DNA from: Virgibacillus senegalensis
Lineage (GTDB): Bacteria; Bacillota; Bacilli; Bacillales; Amphibacillaceae
DNA: 38,107 nt
Reading direction: 5' to 3'
NCBI RefSeq assembly: GCF_000821245.2
Contig: NZ_LN611424.1
Coordinates: 1,194,707 to 1,232,813, forward strand
Below the pieces are notes generated by a model that was given only the letters and a program-made list of their open reading frames with translations, did no database searches and was not told where the DNA came from. A program made the position numbers and the translations under genes. Positions 7,884 through 14,979 of this stretch are shown here, in pieces (positions within the stretch are counted from its first letter, which is position 1; each line of letters opens with the position of its first letter).

Positions 7884-8117
7884 ATGACAAACGATCGAAA
7901 AGACCAAAAAAAGCAAGCGGAAAAAGTAGCCGAAAAAATGTATGATCCCTCTGACTACCAAAAAAATGATTCATTATCAAAAGGGATGGCTGTAACACAC
8001 GAACAAGTCTCCGACAATTATACAGAGGGGACGATAGAGGGAGCAATCGATGAGGTGGATGAGAATGGTAATTTAATCAGCCATCAAGGAAAAAGTATTT
8101 CCAGTAAGAGAAATTGA
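7884..8117 (+). CDS. YozQ-like DUF4025 family protein
   Basis: The 77-residue hydrophilic protein carries the DUF4025 (B. subtilis YozQ) core, SKGMAVTHEQVSDNYTEGTI, near residues 32-51. The N-terminus is rich in Lys, Asp and Gln. The start at ATG 7884 is preferred over in-frame ATG 7866 because AGGAGG at 7871-7876 has the right distance to it. The gene lies 30 bases after the upstream hypothetical and 16 before the SASP gene, so all three are probably one transcript. The family has no known function; expression in the forespore is suggested by the promoter and the SASP neighbour. Confidence 0.75.
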   Translation: MTNDRKDQKKQAEKVAEKMYDPSDYQKNDSLSKGMAVTHEQVSDNYTEGTIEGAIDEVDENGNLISHQGKSISSKRN

Positions 8118-8133
8118 CGAAAGGAGACAGGAA

Positions 8134-8388
8134 ATGGCTAGAAGAAATAAAATTCTTGTTCCTGAAGCAAGAGAAGGGTTGGACAGGCTAAAGGCAAAGG
8201 TAGCGCATACACAAAATCCGGAAAATGCAAGGTATGAAACAGCCGAGGAGCAGGGTATTGATCTGAAGCATGGATACAACGGAGATATCAAGGCGAAGGA
8301 TGCCGGAAAAATTGGTGGCAAGATTGGCGGGAATATGGTTAAAGAAATGATTGAAATGGCGGAAAAGCAAATCCAAAACAAACAATAA
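8134..8388 (+). CDS. alpha/beta-type small acid-soluble spore protein
   Basis: The 84-residue protein has the SASP signature: LVPEAREGLDRLKAKVA near the N-terminus, GYNGDIKAKDAGKIGG in the middle and GGNMVKEMIEMAEKQ at the C-terminus, the second DNA-binding helix. These proteins coat forespore DNA, change its conformation and protect it from UV and heat, and are degraded by the protease GPR at germination. A duplicated glycine element (KIGGKIGG) and a longer first linker make it a divergent member. RBS is AAAGGAGA before ATG 8134. It is the last gene of the small operon starting at 7590. Confidence 0.88.
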   Translation: MARRNKILVPEAREGLDRLKAKVAHTQNPENARYETAEEQGIDLKHGYNGDIKAKDAGKIGGKIGGNMVKEMIEMAEKQIQNKQ

Positions 8389-8482
8389 ATTTTTCGGACA
8401 GTTTATCCTTCTTCTTTAGAGACCTCATTCACGGATAAAGGAATGGGGAAAGAGGAAGACTGTTTTAACGTGGTTAACGATA

Positions 8483-8522
8483 AAACGGCAGTTCCTTTTG
8501 TTTATTAAAGGAACTGCCGTTT
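8483..8522. terminator. bidirectional terminator
   Basis: A perfect 16-bp stem (starting AAACGGCAGTTCC at 8483, closing GGAACTGCCGTTT to 8522) with T-runs on both strands. It separates the convergent SASP operon and bacilliredoxin operon. Confidence 0.9.
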
Positions 8523-8528
8523 GTGTAT

Positions 8529-8957
8529 TTAACAGTGCTCGTTATATGCCTCCGATAGATTAGAGACGATTTCTTCGACTTCATGGTCTTCTATTTCTTC
8601 GCGAGGGATAAAGTGAAGAACTTTTCCGTCTTTCATAATAGCCATGGAAGGGGAAGAAGGTTCAATTCCAACAAAGTACTCACGCATGCGGGATGTTGCT
8701 TCCCGGTCTTGTCCAGCGAACACAGTCACCAGGTTATCCGGCTTTTTGCCGTTGTTCAATGATTCTCTTACTGCCGGTCTAGCAAGGCCAGCCGCACAAC
8801 CGCAGACAGAATTGACTACCACCAGGGATGTACCATCAGCAGATTGAATAAATTCATCGACTGCCTCAGGAGAGGTCAATTCCTTGAAGCCTGCTTCTGT
8901 CAATTCAGTTCTCATGGGCTGGGAAATTTCTTTCATATATTGTTCATAGGGATTCAT
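8529..8957 (-). CDS. brxA: bacilliredoxin (BrxA/BrxB family)
   Basis: The 142-residue thioredoxin-fold protein has the bacilliredoxin CGC motif at Cys52-Gly53-Cys54 (NSVCGCAAGLARPA). BrxA and BrxB remove bacillithiol from S-bacillithiolated proteins after oxidative or hypochlorite stress. The length and N-terminus (MNPYEQYMKEI) agree with YphP/BrxA. It overlaps the upstream CvfC-like gene by four bases (ATGA), so the two are translationally coupled. In B. subtilis yphP and ypgR, the homologues, are also neighbours as far as I recall. BrxA rather than BrxB is chosen from that context. Confidence 0.9.
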   Translation of the reverse strand: MNPYEQYMKEISQPMRTELTEAGFKELTSPEAVDEFIQSADGTSLVVVNSVCGCAAGLARPAVRESLNNGKKPDNLVTVFAGQDREATSRMREYFVGIEPSSPSMAIMKDGKVLHFIPREEIEDHEVEEIVSNLSEAYNEHC

Positions 8958-10117
8958 TTTCTTTCCTCCTCAATCAGTTTGTTTTGCGTTGCTTCAGTCA
9001 TTTGGCTCCAAACCGAGCCTTTTGCCTTTTCGCCGCCTTTAATCCGTTCTAGCGCAAGATTTACTTGCATTCTCACTTCGAATTCTGGATCATCGCTGGC
9101 TGCTTCCAACGCAGGAATCGCGCTTTCATCTCCGGTCTCATATAAAAACATGGCGGCACGCCAGCGTACGAGTCGATTTTTGTCTTTTAACGATTCGGCC
9201 ATTTGTGGAATAGCTTGAGGAAAGCCGAGATCGGAGAGACAGTCTCCCGCGGTTCGCCGGACCGTTACCACTTTATCCTGGAGCGCTTTATATAAGTACG
9301 GCAGTACGGCAGGGTCTTCTATCATACCTAGATAAGCGGTTGCCAAACGACGAACGGAGGCTTTTTCATCCTGTAGTGCTTTATCTAAAAATGGCAAATC
9401 CTCTGTATCCGGTTCCCCTAATCTGTCTAAAGCGGCATATCGATTTTTCCAATCAGGGTCGTCCAGTATTTCCAAGTTTGGCCGCTGTTTTAGGGATGCC
9501 GTCTCTTCTTCCTGATTTCCATTCTGAAAAGCTTGCTTTACCAGTTTTTTCAGACGTTCTTCATCATAGGTAGCTGAAATTTCCTCGACTATAGCTTCAC
9601 CGATTTCTTCGAGGCTTCCGTAACGGGGGCTTTGTTCGACCCATTTCCGTTCCATTACCATATTCGGAGAGGCAGTGGATGCTTCCATTGCTGCATCCAT
9701 GAACCGCTGGGGCAGTCCAAATCGCTGCTCTTGGCCACCCTCTTTCAGTTTCACCTGCATCGGTAATCCTCGGAACATCTGAACGAACACGTTTACTTCC
9801 CCAAAAGTATCTACAGGTGTTCGAGTGGATTCAGCACTGCCGTTGGTTTCAGGCTGTTCCTCCCCAAATACTTGTCTCGTTGCCGGGAGTATGGTTTCCC
9901 ATGCGCTTTTTGGATGGCGTTCCAACGCTAGAAAATCGGCGACACGATAAATTCCTTTGACACCGTCTATGTTAAACAATGCTTGAATGTATTCAGGAGC
10001 AGTACTTAAGTCATCTCCTTTTTTATAGTTCCGGTTTTGCCCTGCTGGTAATTCCTCATCGACGTTGATTTTCATCGAATGTGGGCTGGGAGTAGGCTCT
10101 ATCGATATTATCTTCAT
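8954..10117 (-). CDS. CvfC/YpgR-like protein: Nfu-N domain plus HEAT repeats
   Basis: The 387-residue protein starts with an Nfu/NifU N-terminal-type domain (about 1-90: IEPTPSPHSMKINVDEELPA, then FNIDGVKGIYRVADFLALER). A middle domain follows and then HEAT-like helical repeats from about 215 to 365 (repeating patterns such as EKASVRRLATAYLG, DKVVTVRRTAGDCLS, DKNRLVRWRAAMFL). It matches the conserved virulence factor C family (S. aureus CvfC, B. subtilis YpgR). Biochemical function is unknown; the Nfu-N domain hints at iron-sulfur cluster or scaffold work. RBS AAAGGGGGAA precedes ATG 10117, with an extended -10 (TGGTAAAAT, minus strand 10151-10159) upstream. It is cotranscribed with brxA. Confidence 0.85.
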   Translation of the reverse strand: MKIISIEPTPSPHSMKINVDEELPAGQNRNYKKGDDLSTAPEYIQALFNIDGVKGIYRVADFLALERHPKSAWETILPATRQVFGEEQPETNGSAESTRTPVDTFGEVNVFVQMFRGLPMQVKLKEGGQEQRFGLPQRFMDAAMEASTASPNMVMERKWVEQSPRYGSLEEIGEAIVEEISATYDEERLKKLVKQAFQNGNQEEETASLKQRPNLEILDDPDWKNRYAALDRLGEPDTEDLPFLDKALQDEKASVRRLATAYLGMIEDPAVLPYLYKALQDKVVTVRRTAGDCLSDLGFPQAIPQMAESLKDKNRLVRWRAAMFLYETGDESAIPALEAASDDPEFEVRMQVNLALERIKGGEKAKGSVWSQMTEATQNKLIEEERK

Positions 10118-10344
10118 TCAAATTCCCCCTTTCAAGCCTTCTTGTTTGCGATTTTACCAGATTTCACCCCGATTATCCATTATCCTGAAAGGACGGAAGT
10201 TAGAAGAAAGCGATATACCGACTAGGAAAGGATGCTGTTCCGTTGGCAAAAAACAAGAATCCAATGACTCGGAAAGAGAGGTTGATTTCTTTTCAGCACC
10301 CATCGTTTTGGTTATAGTAATAACTGAAAAGGAGGAATGACAAG

Positions 10345-10590
10345 ATGCCAAAACAAGTAATCATTTATAGTCAGGAAACCTGCAGTCCTTGCCATGCAGA
10401 AAAAGAGTGGCTAAAAGATAATAAAATCGAGTTTGAAGACCGAGACATCAGAAGAAATTCGGAATATATGAATGAAGTGATGGCTCTAGGGGCGAGTGCG
10501 ACCCCGGTAACTGTTATCAAAGAAGCGGATGAGCAAGAGGTTGTCATGGGATTTGACAAAGAACGCTTGTCCGTTTTGTTGGGAGTTTAA
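10345..10590 (+). CDS. NrdH/glutaredoxin-like CxxC thiol redox protein
   Basis: The 81-residue protein has a glutaredoxin/thioredoxin fold: strand VIIYSQ, redox motif Cys13-Ser-Pro-Cys16, helix AEKEWLKDN, strand EFEDRDI, the cis-proline element SATPVTVI and a C-terminal strand MGFDKERL. Proteins of this size reduce disulfides or mixed disulfides in the cytosol, often as NrdH-type electron donors. No ribonucleotide reductase gene is near, so the partner is not known. AAGGAGG at 10329-10335 supports ATG 10345. It is divergent from the brxA operon, another thiol-redox unit, and is monocistronic. Confidence 0.85.
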   Translation: MPKQVIIYSQETCSPCHAEKEWLKDNKIEFEDRDIRRNSEYMNEVMALGASATPVTVIKEADEQEVVMGFDKERLSVLLGV

Positions 10591-10622
10591 AATACCTAGT
10601 TGATAGGAAAGAAGAGCACGTG

Positions 10623-10658
10623 AAAAGCCCGGTTGTATGCGTACAGCCGGGCTTTTTT
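10623..10658 (+). terminator. terminator after the redoxin gene
   Basis: AAAAGCCCGGTTGTA / TACAGCCGGGCTTTT with a four-base loop and one G-U pair, then a T6 run. Confidence 0.9.
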
Positions 10659-10733
10659 GTGTGTAAGGCATCCGTGAATGATAAGGAAATTCAGCAACCC
10701 CTTAACTTCCTTGTTCCTTTCAAGGGGAAAATT

Positions 10734-10775
10734 CAGATTATTTTCGCTAGTCCGTTGACAGATGAAAATAATCTG
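10734..10775 (+). promoter_or_regulatory. perfect 12-bp inverted repeat around the siderophore importer promoter
   Basis: CAGATTATTTTC (10734-10745) and GAAAATAATCTG (10764-10775) are exact reverse complements separated by 18 bases. The -35 box lies in the gap and the right arm ends one base before the -10 hexamer. This is the geometry of an operator bound by a dimeric regulator, or of a looped repressor. The regulator is not identified. Confidence 0.6.
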
Positions 10776-10782
10776 ATAATAT
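10755..10782 (+). promoter_or_regulatory. sigma-A promoter of the siderophore importer operon
   Basis: TTGACA (10755-10760), 16 bases, TAATAT (10777-10782) with an extended TGA before it. It drives the four-gene transport operon. Confidence 0.75.
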
Positions 10783-10794
10783 AGGGATAGCTAA

Positions 10795-10817
10795 TTGATA
10801 ATGAATTTCATTATTGA
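10795..10817 (+). promoter_or_regulatory. Fur box
   Basis: TTGATAATGAATTTCATTAT (from 10795) is a near-palindrome close to the Fur consensus TGATAATNATTATCA. It lies just downstream of the predicted transcription start, so Fur with iron would block the operon. Confidence 0.75.
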
Positions 10818-10869
10818 TTAAAATAAATAAGCATTACATAGGTGCAGTCGGAAAGTGAAGGGTTTTGTT

Positions 10870-11820
10870 ATGAAGTTACGGTACTTGTCATTGGCATTAG
10901 TGGTACTATCCATGACGTCTTTATTTATCGGAGTGACAAGTTTGTCGCCTTCCGATCTATTCCATCTTGATGATAGTCAGCTTGAGATTTTATGGGTGAG
11001 CAGGATTCCAAGATTGATTAGTATTATCATTGCAGGAATGGGAATGAGCATATGCGGCTTAATCATGCAGCAACTCAGCAGAAATAAGTTCGTTTCCCCA
11101 ACAACAGCAGGAACCATTGATTCAGCCAGATTCGGAATTCTGATTTCGCTAATGCTGTTCTCTTCAGCCGGTCCTTTGCAGAAAATGCTTGTTGCCTTTT
11201 TCTTTGCCTTATTAGGAACATTTATTTTTATGAAAATACTCAGTAAGGTGAAGTTCAAGGATGCGATTTTCATTCCGCTTGTCGGATTGATGTTCGGTAA
11301 CATTGTCAGTTCGATCACAACATTTTTTGCCTATAAAGAAGATTTGATTCAAAATATGTCATCCTGGCTGCAAGGTAATTTCGCCCTGATTTTGCAGGGG
11401 CGGTACGAGTTACTGTACATTAGCATCCCTTTGTTGGCCGTTGCCTATCTTTATGCCAATCGGTTTACGATAGCTGGAATGGGCGAGGAATTTTCCACCA
11501 ATCTTGGGTTGAACCATAAACAAGTAGTCAATATCGGACTGGTGATTGTCGCGCTGGTCACCACGGTTGTCGTACTGACTGTAGGGATGATTCCGTTTCT
11601 CGGGTTAATCATTCCGAACATCGTGACGATTTATCAAGGGGATCATTTGAAAAAAAGCCTTACTCATACTGCTTTGCTCGGTGCCGCATTTGTCCTTGCT
11701 TGCGATATCATCGGCAGGGTACTCATTTATCCTTATGAAATTGCCATCGGTGTTACCGTCGGCGTTATCGGCAGCGGAATCTTTTTATATCTGGTACTGA
11801 GGAGAAAGGCATATGAGTAA
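10870..11820 (+). CDS. yclN: siderophore ABC importer permease, YclN-like (FecCD family)
   Basis: The 316-residue permease has about nine hydrophobic segments and FecCD-family motifs (RIPRLISIIIAGMGMSICG; VGMIPFLGLIIPNIV before the ATPase-contact loop). The start at ATG 10870 is preferred to GTG 10855 because GAAGGG at 10857-10862 is placed for it. The order permease, permease, ATPase, binding protein is that of the B. subtilis petrobactin importer YclNOPQ (also FpbNOPQ) and of related catecholate systems such as FatDCB/CeuBCDE. It overlaps the next permease gene by eight bases. Fur control is indicated by the upstream box. Petrobactin as substrate is inferred. Confidence 0.85.
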   Translation: MKLRYLSLALVVLSMTSLFIGVTSLSPSDLFHLDDSQLEILWVSRIPRLISIIIAGMGMSICGLIMQQLSRNKFVSPTTAGTIDSARFGILISLMLFSSAGPLQKMLVAFFFALLGTFIFMKILSKVKFKDAIFIPLVGLMFGNIVSSITTFFAYKEDLIQNMSSWLQGNFALILQGRYELLYISIPLLAVAYLYANRFTIAGMGEEFSTNLGLNHKQVVNIGLVIVALVTTVVVLTVGMIPFLGLIIPNIVTIYQGDHLKKSLTHTALLGAAFVLACDIIGRVLIYPYEIAIGVTVGVIGSGIFLYLVLRRKAYE

Positions 11821-12763
11821 TCGAAACAAATTGATTATACTAACAGTCATGGCTGTTGTACTTATCCTGTTGTTCCTGTTTGGCAGTGTTGGGAGCAATT
11901 GGGGTTACATATTGCCGAGAAGAGCAACAAAGATATTGGCAATTGCGCTCACCGGCGCCGTGATCGCATTTTCCACTATTATTTTTCAAACGATTACCAA
12001 CAACCGGATTTTGACACCGAGCATTATCGGATTGGATTCGTTGTATCTACTGATTCAGACGTTTATCATTTTTATATTTGGCTCCAATAGTGCCATGGTT
12101 TTAAACAAAAATTTCAATTTCCTTCTTTCTGTGGTATTGATGATTTTGTTTGCCGGTGTGCTGTATAAGCTGCTCTTTAAACAGAGTGGAAAAAATATTT
12201 ATTTATTACTGCTCGTCGGGCTGATTTTCGGCACTTTTTTTGAGAGTCTGTCCACTTTCATGCAAGTATTGATCGATCCGAACGAATTTATGATTGTCCA
12301 GAACAAAATGTTCGCCAGCTTTAACAATGTTAATACCGATTTACTGACCATTTCGTTTGTTCTGGTTTTGTTGATTGCCATTTATTTTGCGCGGTTTTCC
12401 AAGTATCTTGATGTGATGTCCTTAGGAAAAGAGCAGGCAATTAATTTAGGTGTCGACTATGATTATGTCGTTAAACGAATGCTGGTAATCATCGCGATAT
12501 TGGTGTCGATATCCACGGCACTGGTAGGACCGATCACATTTCTTGGTCTGTTGGTGGCAAATGTCGCTCACGAGTTTTTAAAAACCTACCGCCACCGTTA
12601 TTTGATCCTAGGATCTGTTTTGATCAGTATCGTTGCTTTGGTCGGCGGCCAGCTGATCGTTGAACGGGTATTTACCTTCTCAACGACCTTGAGTGTCATT
12701 GTTAACTTTGTCGGTGGAGTTTACTTTATCTATCTTTTATTAAAGGAGAGTAAAGCATGGTAG
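11813..12763 (+). CDS. yclO: siderophore ABC importer permease, YclO-like (FecCD family)
   Basis: The second permease of the importer, 316 residues with about nine hydrophobic segments. FecCD features include RRATKILAIALTGAVIAFST near the N-terminus, the ATPase-contact region LGKEQAINLGVDY and GPITFLGLLVANVAHEFL. It probably forms a heterodimeric channel with the upstream permease. AGGAGAAAGG lies before ATG 11813 inside the preceding gene, so translation is coupled. It overlaps the ATPase gene by seven bases. Confidence 0.87.
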   Translation: MSNRNKLIILTVMAVVLILLFLFGSVGSNWGYILPRRATKILAIALTGAVIAFSTIIFQTITNNRILTPSIIGLDSLYLLIQTFIIFIFGSNSAMVLNKNFNFLLSVVLMILFAGVLYKLLFKQSGKNIYLLLLVGLIFGTFFESLSTFMQVLIDPNEFMIVQNKMFASFNNVNTDLLTISFVLVLLIAIYFARFSKYLDVMSLGKEQAINLGVDYDYVVKRMLVIIAILVSISTALVGPITFLGLLVANVAHEFLKTYRHRYLILGSVLISIVALVGGQLIVERVFTFSTTLSVIVNFVGGVYFIYLLLKESKAW

Positions 12764-13515
12764 TTGTAAAGGAAGTTTCCAAACAATACGGGACGAAAAA
12801 CGTTGTGGACAATGTGTCGATGACTATACCAAGAGGAAAAATTACTTCTTTTATCGGTCCGAACGGGGCAGGAAAAAGTACGCTGTTGTCGATGGTCAGC
12901 CGTTTAATAGCCAAAGATCATGGTGAAATTTTGATAGATGGCCAGGAAGTAACTGAGAGTAAAAACAAAGAGCTGGCCAAGAAAATATCGATATTGCGTC
13001 AATCCAATCATATAAGTCTCCGATTGACTGTGAAGGAACTGGTCAGCTTTGGTCGCTTCCCATATTCTCAAGGGAAATTGACGAAAGAAGACAAGCGATT
13101 TGTCGACGAAGCCATTGCTTACATGGAATTGCAGGATATACAGGATAAATTCCTGGACCAGCTTAGCGGCGGCCAGCAGCAGCGGGCTTACATAGCAATG
13201 GTTATTGCCCAGGATACCGAGTATATTTTGCTTGATGAACCGTTGAACAACTTAGATATGAAGCATTCCGTTCAAATCATGAAAGTCTTGCGCAGGCTGG
13301 TAAATGATCTCGGCAAAACGGTTATTCTTGTTATTCATGATGTGAACTTTGCTTCCGTCTATTCCGATTATATTGTGGCATTGAAGGACGGAAAGATTGT
13401 AAGTAAAGGACCGACAAATGAGATTATTGATAAGGCAGTCCTAAAAGAAGTATATGATATGGATATTGACATCCAGGATATCGATCAATGCAGAATTTGC
13501 CTTTATTTTTCTTAA
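12757..13515 (+). CDS. yclP: siderophore ABC importer ATPase, YclP-like
   Basis: The 252-residue nucleotide-binding subunit has Walker A GPNGAGKST (34-42), the ABC signature LSGGQQQR (about 138-145), Walker B YILLDEP and the H-loop histidine in VIHDVNF. The Q-loop region reads ILRQSNH. It powers uptake through the two upstream permeases. RBS AAAGGAG precedes ATG 12757. The last residues (QDIDQCRICLYF) are the usual short C-terminal extension of this subfamily. A 185-base gap with no clear gene separates it from the binding-protein gene. Confidence 0.92.
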   Translation: MVVVKEVSKQYGTKNVVDNVSMTIPRGKITSFIGPNGAGKSTLLSMVSRLIAKDHGEILIDGQEVTESKNKELAKKISILRQSNHISLRLTVKELVSFGRFPYSQGKLTKEDKRFVDEAIAYMELQDIQDKFLDQLSGGQQQRAYIAMVIAQDTEYILLDEPLNNLDMKHSVQIMKVLRRLVNDLGKTVILVIHDVNFASVYSDYIVALKDGKIVSKGPTNEIIDKAVLKEVYDMDIDIQDIDQCRICLYFS

Positions 13516-13700
13516 CAATGTGTAGCACAGGATAGGGGAATGTACTATTTTTTCAGTAATATTGCCATTGTAATCCCGAACGGCAGCCAGACGGTGGGCC
13601 CATGTAATAATTGTCCGGTAAATGTTGTCCAGGATTGGCAGTGGAAGATACAAATCATTACCCTATCTTTTATAAATAATTTAGTTAGAGGTGAAAGAAA

Positions 13701-14663
13701 ATGACAAAAAAATTCACGGTGCTAGTTTCCATTCTTATATTGGCTTTGTTTACAGCTGCCTGTGGCAGTCAAGGTTCTTCCGATGATAATGCCTCCGCTG
13801 CATCCGACAGTGGGGAAAAACAGAGTGTAACAATCTCGGTGGAGCATGAATTAGGAAAGACGAAAGTACCGGTTAATCCGGAAAAAGTAGTTGTTTTTGA
13901 TTTTGGAACTCTCGATACATTGGATAAACTTGGAATTGATGTGACGGCTGTTCCAAAAGAAAATTTGCCTTCTTATCTGTCGAAATATGATAGTGATGAG
14001 TATAAAAACGCTGGAACACTTTTTGAACCGGATTTTGAAAAATTAAGTGAAATCGATCCAGATTTGATCATCATTTCCGGCCGTACTGCTGAAGCATACG
14101 ATGATTTGAACGAACTGGCACCTACCATCCATCTCGGTGTCGATACGACAAGGTACATGGACTCTTTCAAGGAAAATGCAACCGTCTTGGGTGAAATTTT
14201 CAGCAAGGAATCTGAAGTGGAAGCAGAATTGGCTGAGATCGATGATCAAATTTCCACTTTAAAAGAAAAAGCTTCTGCAAATGGGGATAACAGTTTGATT
14301 ATCCTGACGAATGATGGCAGTATCAATGCTTATGGTCCGGGTTCCCGGTTCGGCTTGATCCATGATGTTTTTGGATTTCCAGCCGTTGATGAAAACTTAG
14401 AAGTATCTACCCATGGTCAAAATGTCTCTTTTGAATACCTGGTGGAAAAAGATCCTGGCTATTTATTTGTTGTGGACCGTAACCAAGTAGTAGGTGGAGA
14501 AGACTCTGCGAAAAAAACATTGGAAAACAAATTAGTGCAAGAAACGAAGGCGTATAAAGATAATCACATTGTCTATTTAAATCCCGATTATTGGTACCTT
14601 TCCGGCGGAGGATTAATCTCAGTATCGGAAATGGTGAAAGAAGTCTCGAGCAGTGTAGAATAA
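13701..14663 (+). CDS. yclQ: siderophore-binding lipoprotein, YclQ-like
   Basis: The 320-residue substrate-binding protein has a lipoprotein signal (lipobox TAAC, lipidated Cys21), an acidic Ser/Asp linker, and the two lobes of the FecB/BtuF-type cluster (VVVFDFGTLDTLDKLG; IDPDLIIISGR; a long linking helix near 160-200). It is anchored outside the membrane and delivers ferric siderophore to the upstream permeases. YclQ of B. subtilis binds petrobactin and its photoproduct. AGAGGTG lies before ATG 13701. It is the last gene of the operon. Confidence 0.88.
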   Translation: MTKKFTVLVSILILALFTAACGSQGSSDDNASAASDSGEKQSVTISVEHELGKTKVPVNPEKVVVFDFGTLDTLDKLGIDVTAVPKENLPSYLSKYDSDEYKNAGTLFEPDFEKLSEIDPDLIIISGRTAEAYDDLNELAPTIHLGVDTTRYMDSFKENATVLGEIFSKESEVEAELAEIDDQISTLKEKASANGDNSLIILTNDGSINAYGPGSRFGLIHDVFGFPAVDENLEVSTHGQNVSFEYLVEKDPGYLFVVDRNQVVGGEDSAKKTLENKLVQETKAYKDNHIVYLNPDYWYLSGGGLISVSEMVKEVSSSVE

Positions 14664-14671
14664 GGACACAT

Positions 14672-14707
14672 ACACCGGATTCCCTTTGGGAGGTCCGGTG
14701 TTTTTTG
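14672..14707 (+). terminator. terminator of the siderophore importer operon
   Basis: ACACCGGA (14672-14679) / TCCGGTGT with an inner TCCC-TTT-GGGA stem, then TTTTTT. Confidence 0.88.
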
Positions 14708-14766
14708 TTCCATCAGTCGTATTTAACGATTAGGGTGCAAGCGGCTGTATTGGGGATAAGAATTTG

Positions 14767-14794
14767 TTGAATTATGTCGAAAATAGTATATAAT
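14767..14794 (+). promoter_or_regulatory. sigma-A promoter of the leader RNA and CheX-like gene
   Basis: TTGAAT (14767-14772), 16 bases, TATAAT (14789-14794, consensus). Transcription should start near 14801, leaving a leader of about 180 bases. Confidence 0.7.
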
Positions 14795-14814
14795 GGATGA
14801 AACCCATCTGTAAC

Positions 14815-14913
14815 TTTATGCTTAGTCGGAAAGGACTAGCTAAAGGGAACTCTTTAGAAAAAAAGGACACAAAAGCCAGGGTTTAAAGCTATGTTGCCTG
14901 GCTGCCGGAATCT
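14815..14913 (+). ncRNA. candidate cyclic di-GMP class I (GEMM) riboswitch
   Basis: The 3' half follows the GEMM-I pattern. GGACACAAAAGCCAGGG (14865-14881) corresponds to the GACGCAAAGCC core. TTTAAAGCTATG (14882-14893) resembles the CCUAAG...UAUGG tetraloop receptor. TTGCCTGGCTGCCGG (14894-14908) corresponds to the closing UAGCCAGGUUGCCG strand. GCCAGG (14875-14880) pairs with CCTGGC (14897-14902). The 5' half is less good: a hairpin CTAAAG/CTTTAG (14840-14857) with a G/A-rich loop stands where the GNRA-capped helix should be, and the GGCAAACC segment is not obvious. Known c-di-GMP-I switches often precede motility and chemotaxis genes, as here. It may be a divergent or variant member. Confidence 0.5.
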
Positions 14914-14963
14914 TTTGACTAGTTTATTATGGCTATGCGAAAAGATCCCGGCAGCCAATTTTA
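14900..14963 (+). terminator. long hairpin overlapping the riboswitch 3' strand
   Basis: Arms 14900-14916 (GGCTGCCGGAATCTTTT) and 14940-14956 (AAAAGATCCCGGCAGCC) pair with one mismatch over 17 bp, followed by AATTTTAA. The 5' arm reuses bases that close the aptamer, so the two structures exclude each other. Ligand binding would then favour read-through. Confidence 0.65.
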
Positions 14964-14979
14964 ATAACAGCGTTTGAAC

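Noticed and set aside
13516-13700. Possible extra gene between the importer ATPase and binding protein
   Set aside because: The only frame (minus strand) overlaps the ATPase gene end, has no ribosome binding site and resembles no family.
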